Source of the DNA: Candidatus Muiribacterium halophilum
GTDB lineage: Bacteria; Muiribacteriota; Muiribacteriia; Muiribacteriales; Muiribacteriaceae
Reading direction: 5' to 3'
Length of the DNA stretch: 45,727 bases
Assembly: GCA_023228995.1 (NCBI GenBank)
Contig: JALOAD010000027.1
Span: 1-45,727, forward strand
Shown: positions 45,121 through 45,727 of the stretch, in pieces
Position numbering within the stretch: position 1 is the first letter of the stretch
Layout: every line of letters starts with the position of its first letter
Position numbers and translations under genes: made by a program
The notes under the pieces: model-generated
The model's database searches: none
Told to the model about the DNA's origin: nothing
The model's input: only the letters and a program-made list of their open reading frames with translations

Positions 45121-45727
45121 CATTATACAATATTAAAGCTGTTTTTTAAAGAAAATTCATTATTATGGTAACTCATGAATTTAAAGATTTTGATTTTTAT
45201 AAAAGATTAAAAAAATATGTCTGTCAGCAATTACGAGAACTCAATAGAAGTTTTTCTAATTAATGGATTCGATATTTTAAATAATTATACAATTCAAAAC
45301 AATTGATATCTTGGAAACAGTTGAAAATTTACATAGTATAAATTTTCTCCTTACATGTTCAGCTTTAAATTACCTCCATGTAATTTCCTTAAGATTTTCT
45401 AATGTATTTTAGTTATTTATAATTTTATTCTTTTTAACTTTGAATTTCTTTTTTGTATACTTATTGAAAATCTTAAGACAGCTTCCATAATTACGCTCGA
45501 TATCAATTTTTTGAATCTATATGTAAAATCTAATTCAAAAAAAGAAGGAGTTTCTGTAAACAAAAGCAAAAAAAAATCTACTCGGCAACTTGAGTGAACA
45601 TTGCGAAGCATATAATATACGGATGTATTATAAGTGAACGAAGGTAAAGAGATATTTTATATGGATGTAAAATATCGAATGGTACCGAATGATTATTTTT
45701 TTGCGTTATTGTAATGATAAAAAAATT
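45121..45727 (+). repeat. Dispersed modular repeat, copy B (long form, runs to window end)
   Basis: This is the most complete copy. It has the left flank shared with copy C (aaagctgttttttaaagaaa, aactcatgaattt), the left module, and the 275-base middle shared with copy A. It also has a piece of the short-form middle (ttctgtaaacaaaagcaaaa) and the full right module with both hairpins. The window ends in ttgtaatgataaaaaaatt, so an attached CCCGG unit may lie just outside. No convincing gene lies between 45088 and 45727. Confidence 0.85.
45611..45676 (+). repeat. Tandem ANGGAN hairpins in copy B
   Basis: Hairpin 1 (45611-45632) and hairpin 2 (45651-45676) are identical to those of copy A: loops ACGGAT and ATGGAT, stems of 8 and 10 bp, each closed by U-G. 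Confidence 0.6.

Noticed and set aside
45417-45611. 64-codon minus-strand frame within repeat copy B
   Set aside because: It crosses the junction between modules that are arranged differently in other copies, so it is not a conserved gene.

Overview
The window comes from a very AT-rich bacterium with a diderm (LPS-type) envelope. Envelope evidence is a Kdo transferase (waaA), an OmpH/Skp-like periplasmic protein and several Sec-exported proteins. The replicase is nevertheless PolC-type, which is best known from Firmicutes, Thermotogae and Fusobacteria. PolC, waaA, a K+-type membrane pyrophosphatase, DUF401 and DUF4438 together suggest a deep-branching low-GC diderm lineage, possibly a candidate phylum such as Muiribacteriota. 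That placement is inference only. Most genes lie on the minus strand in tight operons.

Layout. 1-1504: rsmA on the plus strand, then a decayed REP-associated (RAYT-like) transposon bounded by a perfect 22-bp inverted repeat. The element has supplied new C-terminal ends to rsmA and to the convergent glycosyltransferase. 9047-1484 (minus): a five-gene overlapping operon of pullulanase, waaA, a papain-like cysteine peptidase, a 5'-nucleotidase-like phosphatase and a GT4 glycosyltransferase. 9282-11183: tRNA-Arg(CCT) and the Fe-S pair nifU-nifS behind a promoter with a palindromic operator. 11266-18114: an ABC permease/ATPase pair, polC without its usual exonuclease insert, a STAS protein, and a free-standing intein-like protein. 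Diverging from these are a second STAS protein and an unknown helical protein. 19438-25999: rpoD, dnaG, hppA with a 35-residue membrane peptide, rpsU and a soluble histidine kinase. 26800-33471: an 1840-residue exported protein behind an OmpH-like chaperone. 33496-37782: a desulfurase-like enzyme lacking its catalytic Cys, DUF4438, DUF401 and a polysaccharide deacetylase. 38009-39178: a MazG-like pyrophosphohydrolase and a UPF0173 hydrolase. 40099-45087: a MATE transporter, an AlkP-superfamily enzyme, a MuiA-like protein and a radical SAM/SPASM protein.

The intergenic DNA from 26 kb onwards carries four copies plus a fragment of a modular dispersed repeat, often joined to a CCCGG-hairpin repeat. 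Its conserved core folds into one or two hairpins with an A-N-G-G-A-N hexaloop. Between copies, a stem base pair changes in a compensatory way and the loop-closing pair changes from U-G to C-G. The loops match the CsrA/RsmE recognition motif within one position, and one copy matches exactly. I regard this as the best candidate for an undescribed system here: a dispersed family of CsrA-binding RNA elements. Other points for follow-up are the free-standing intein-like gene beside STAS genes, the exonuclease-less PolC, the Cys-rich insertion in NifS and the Cys-less desulfurase paralogue.
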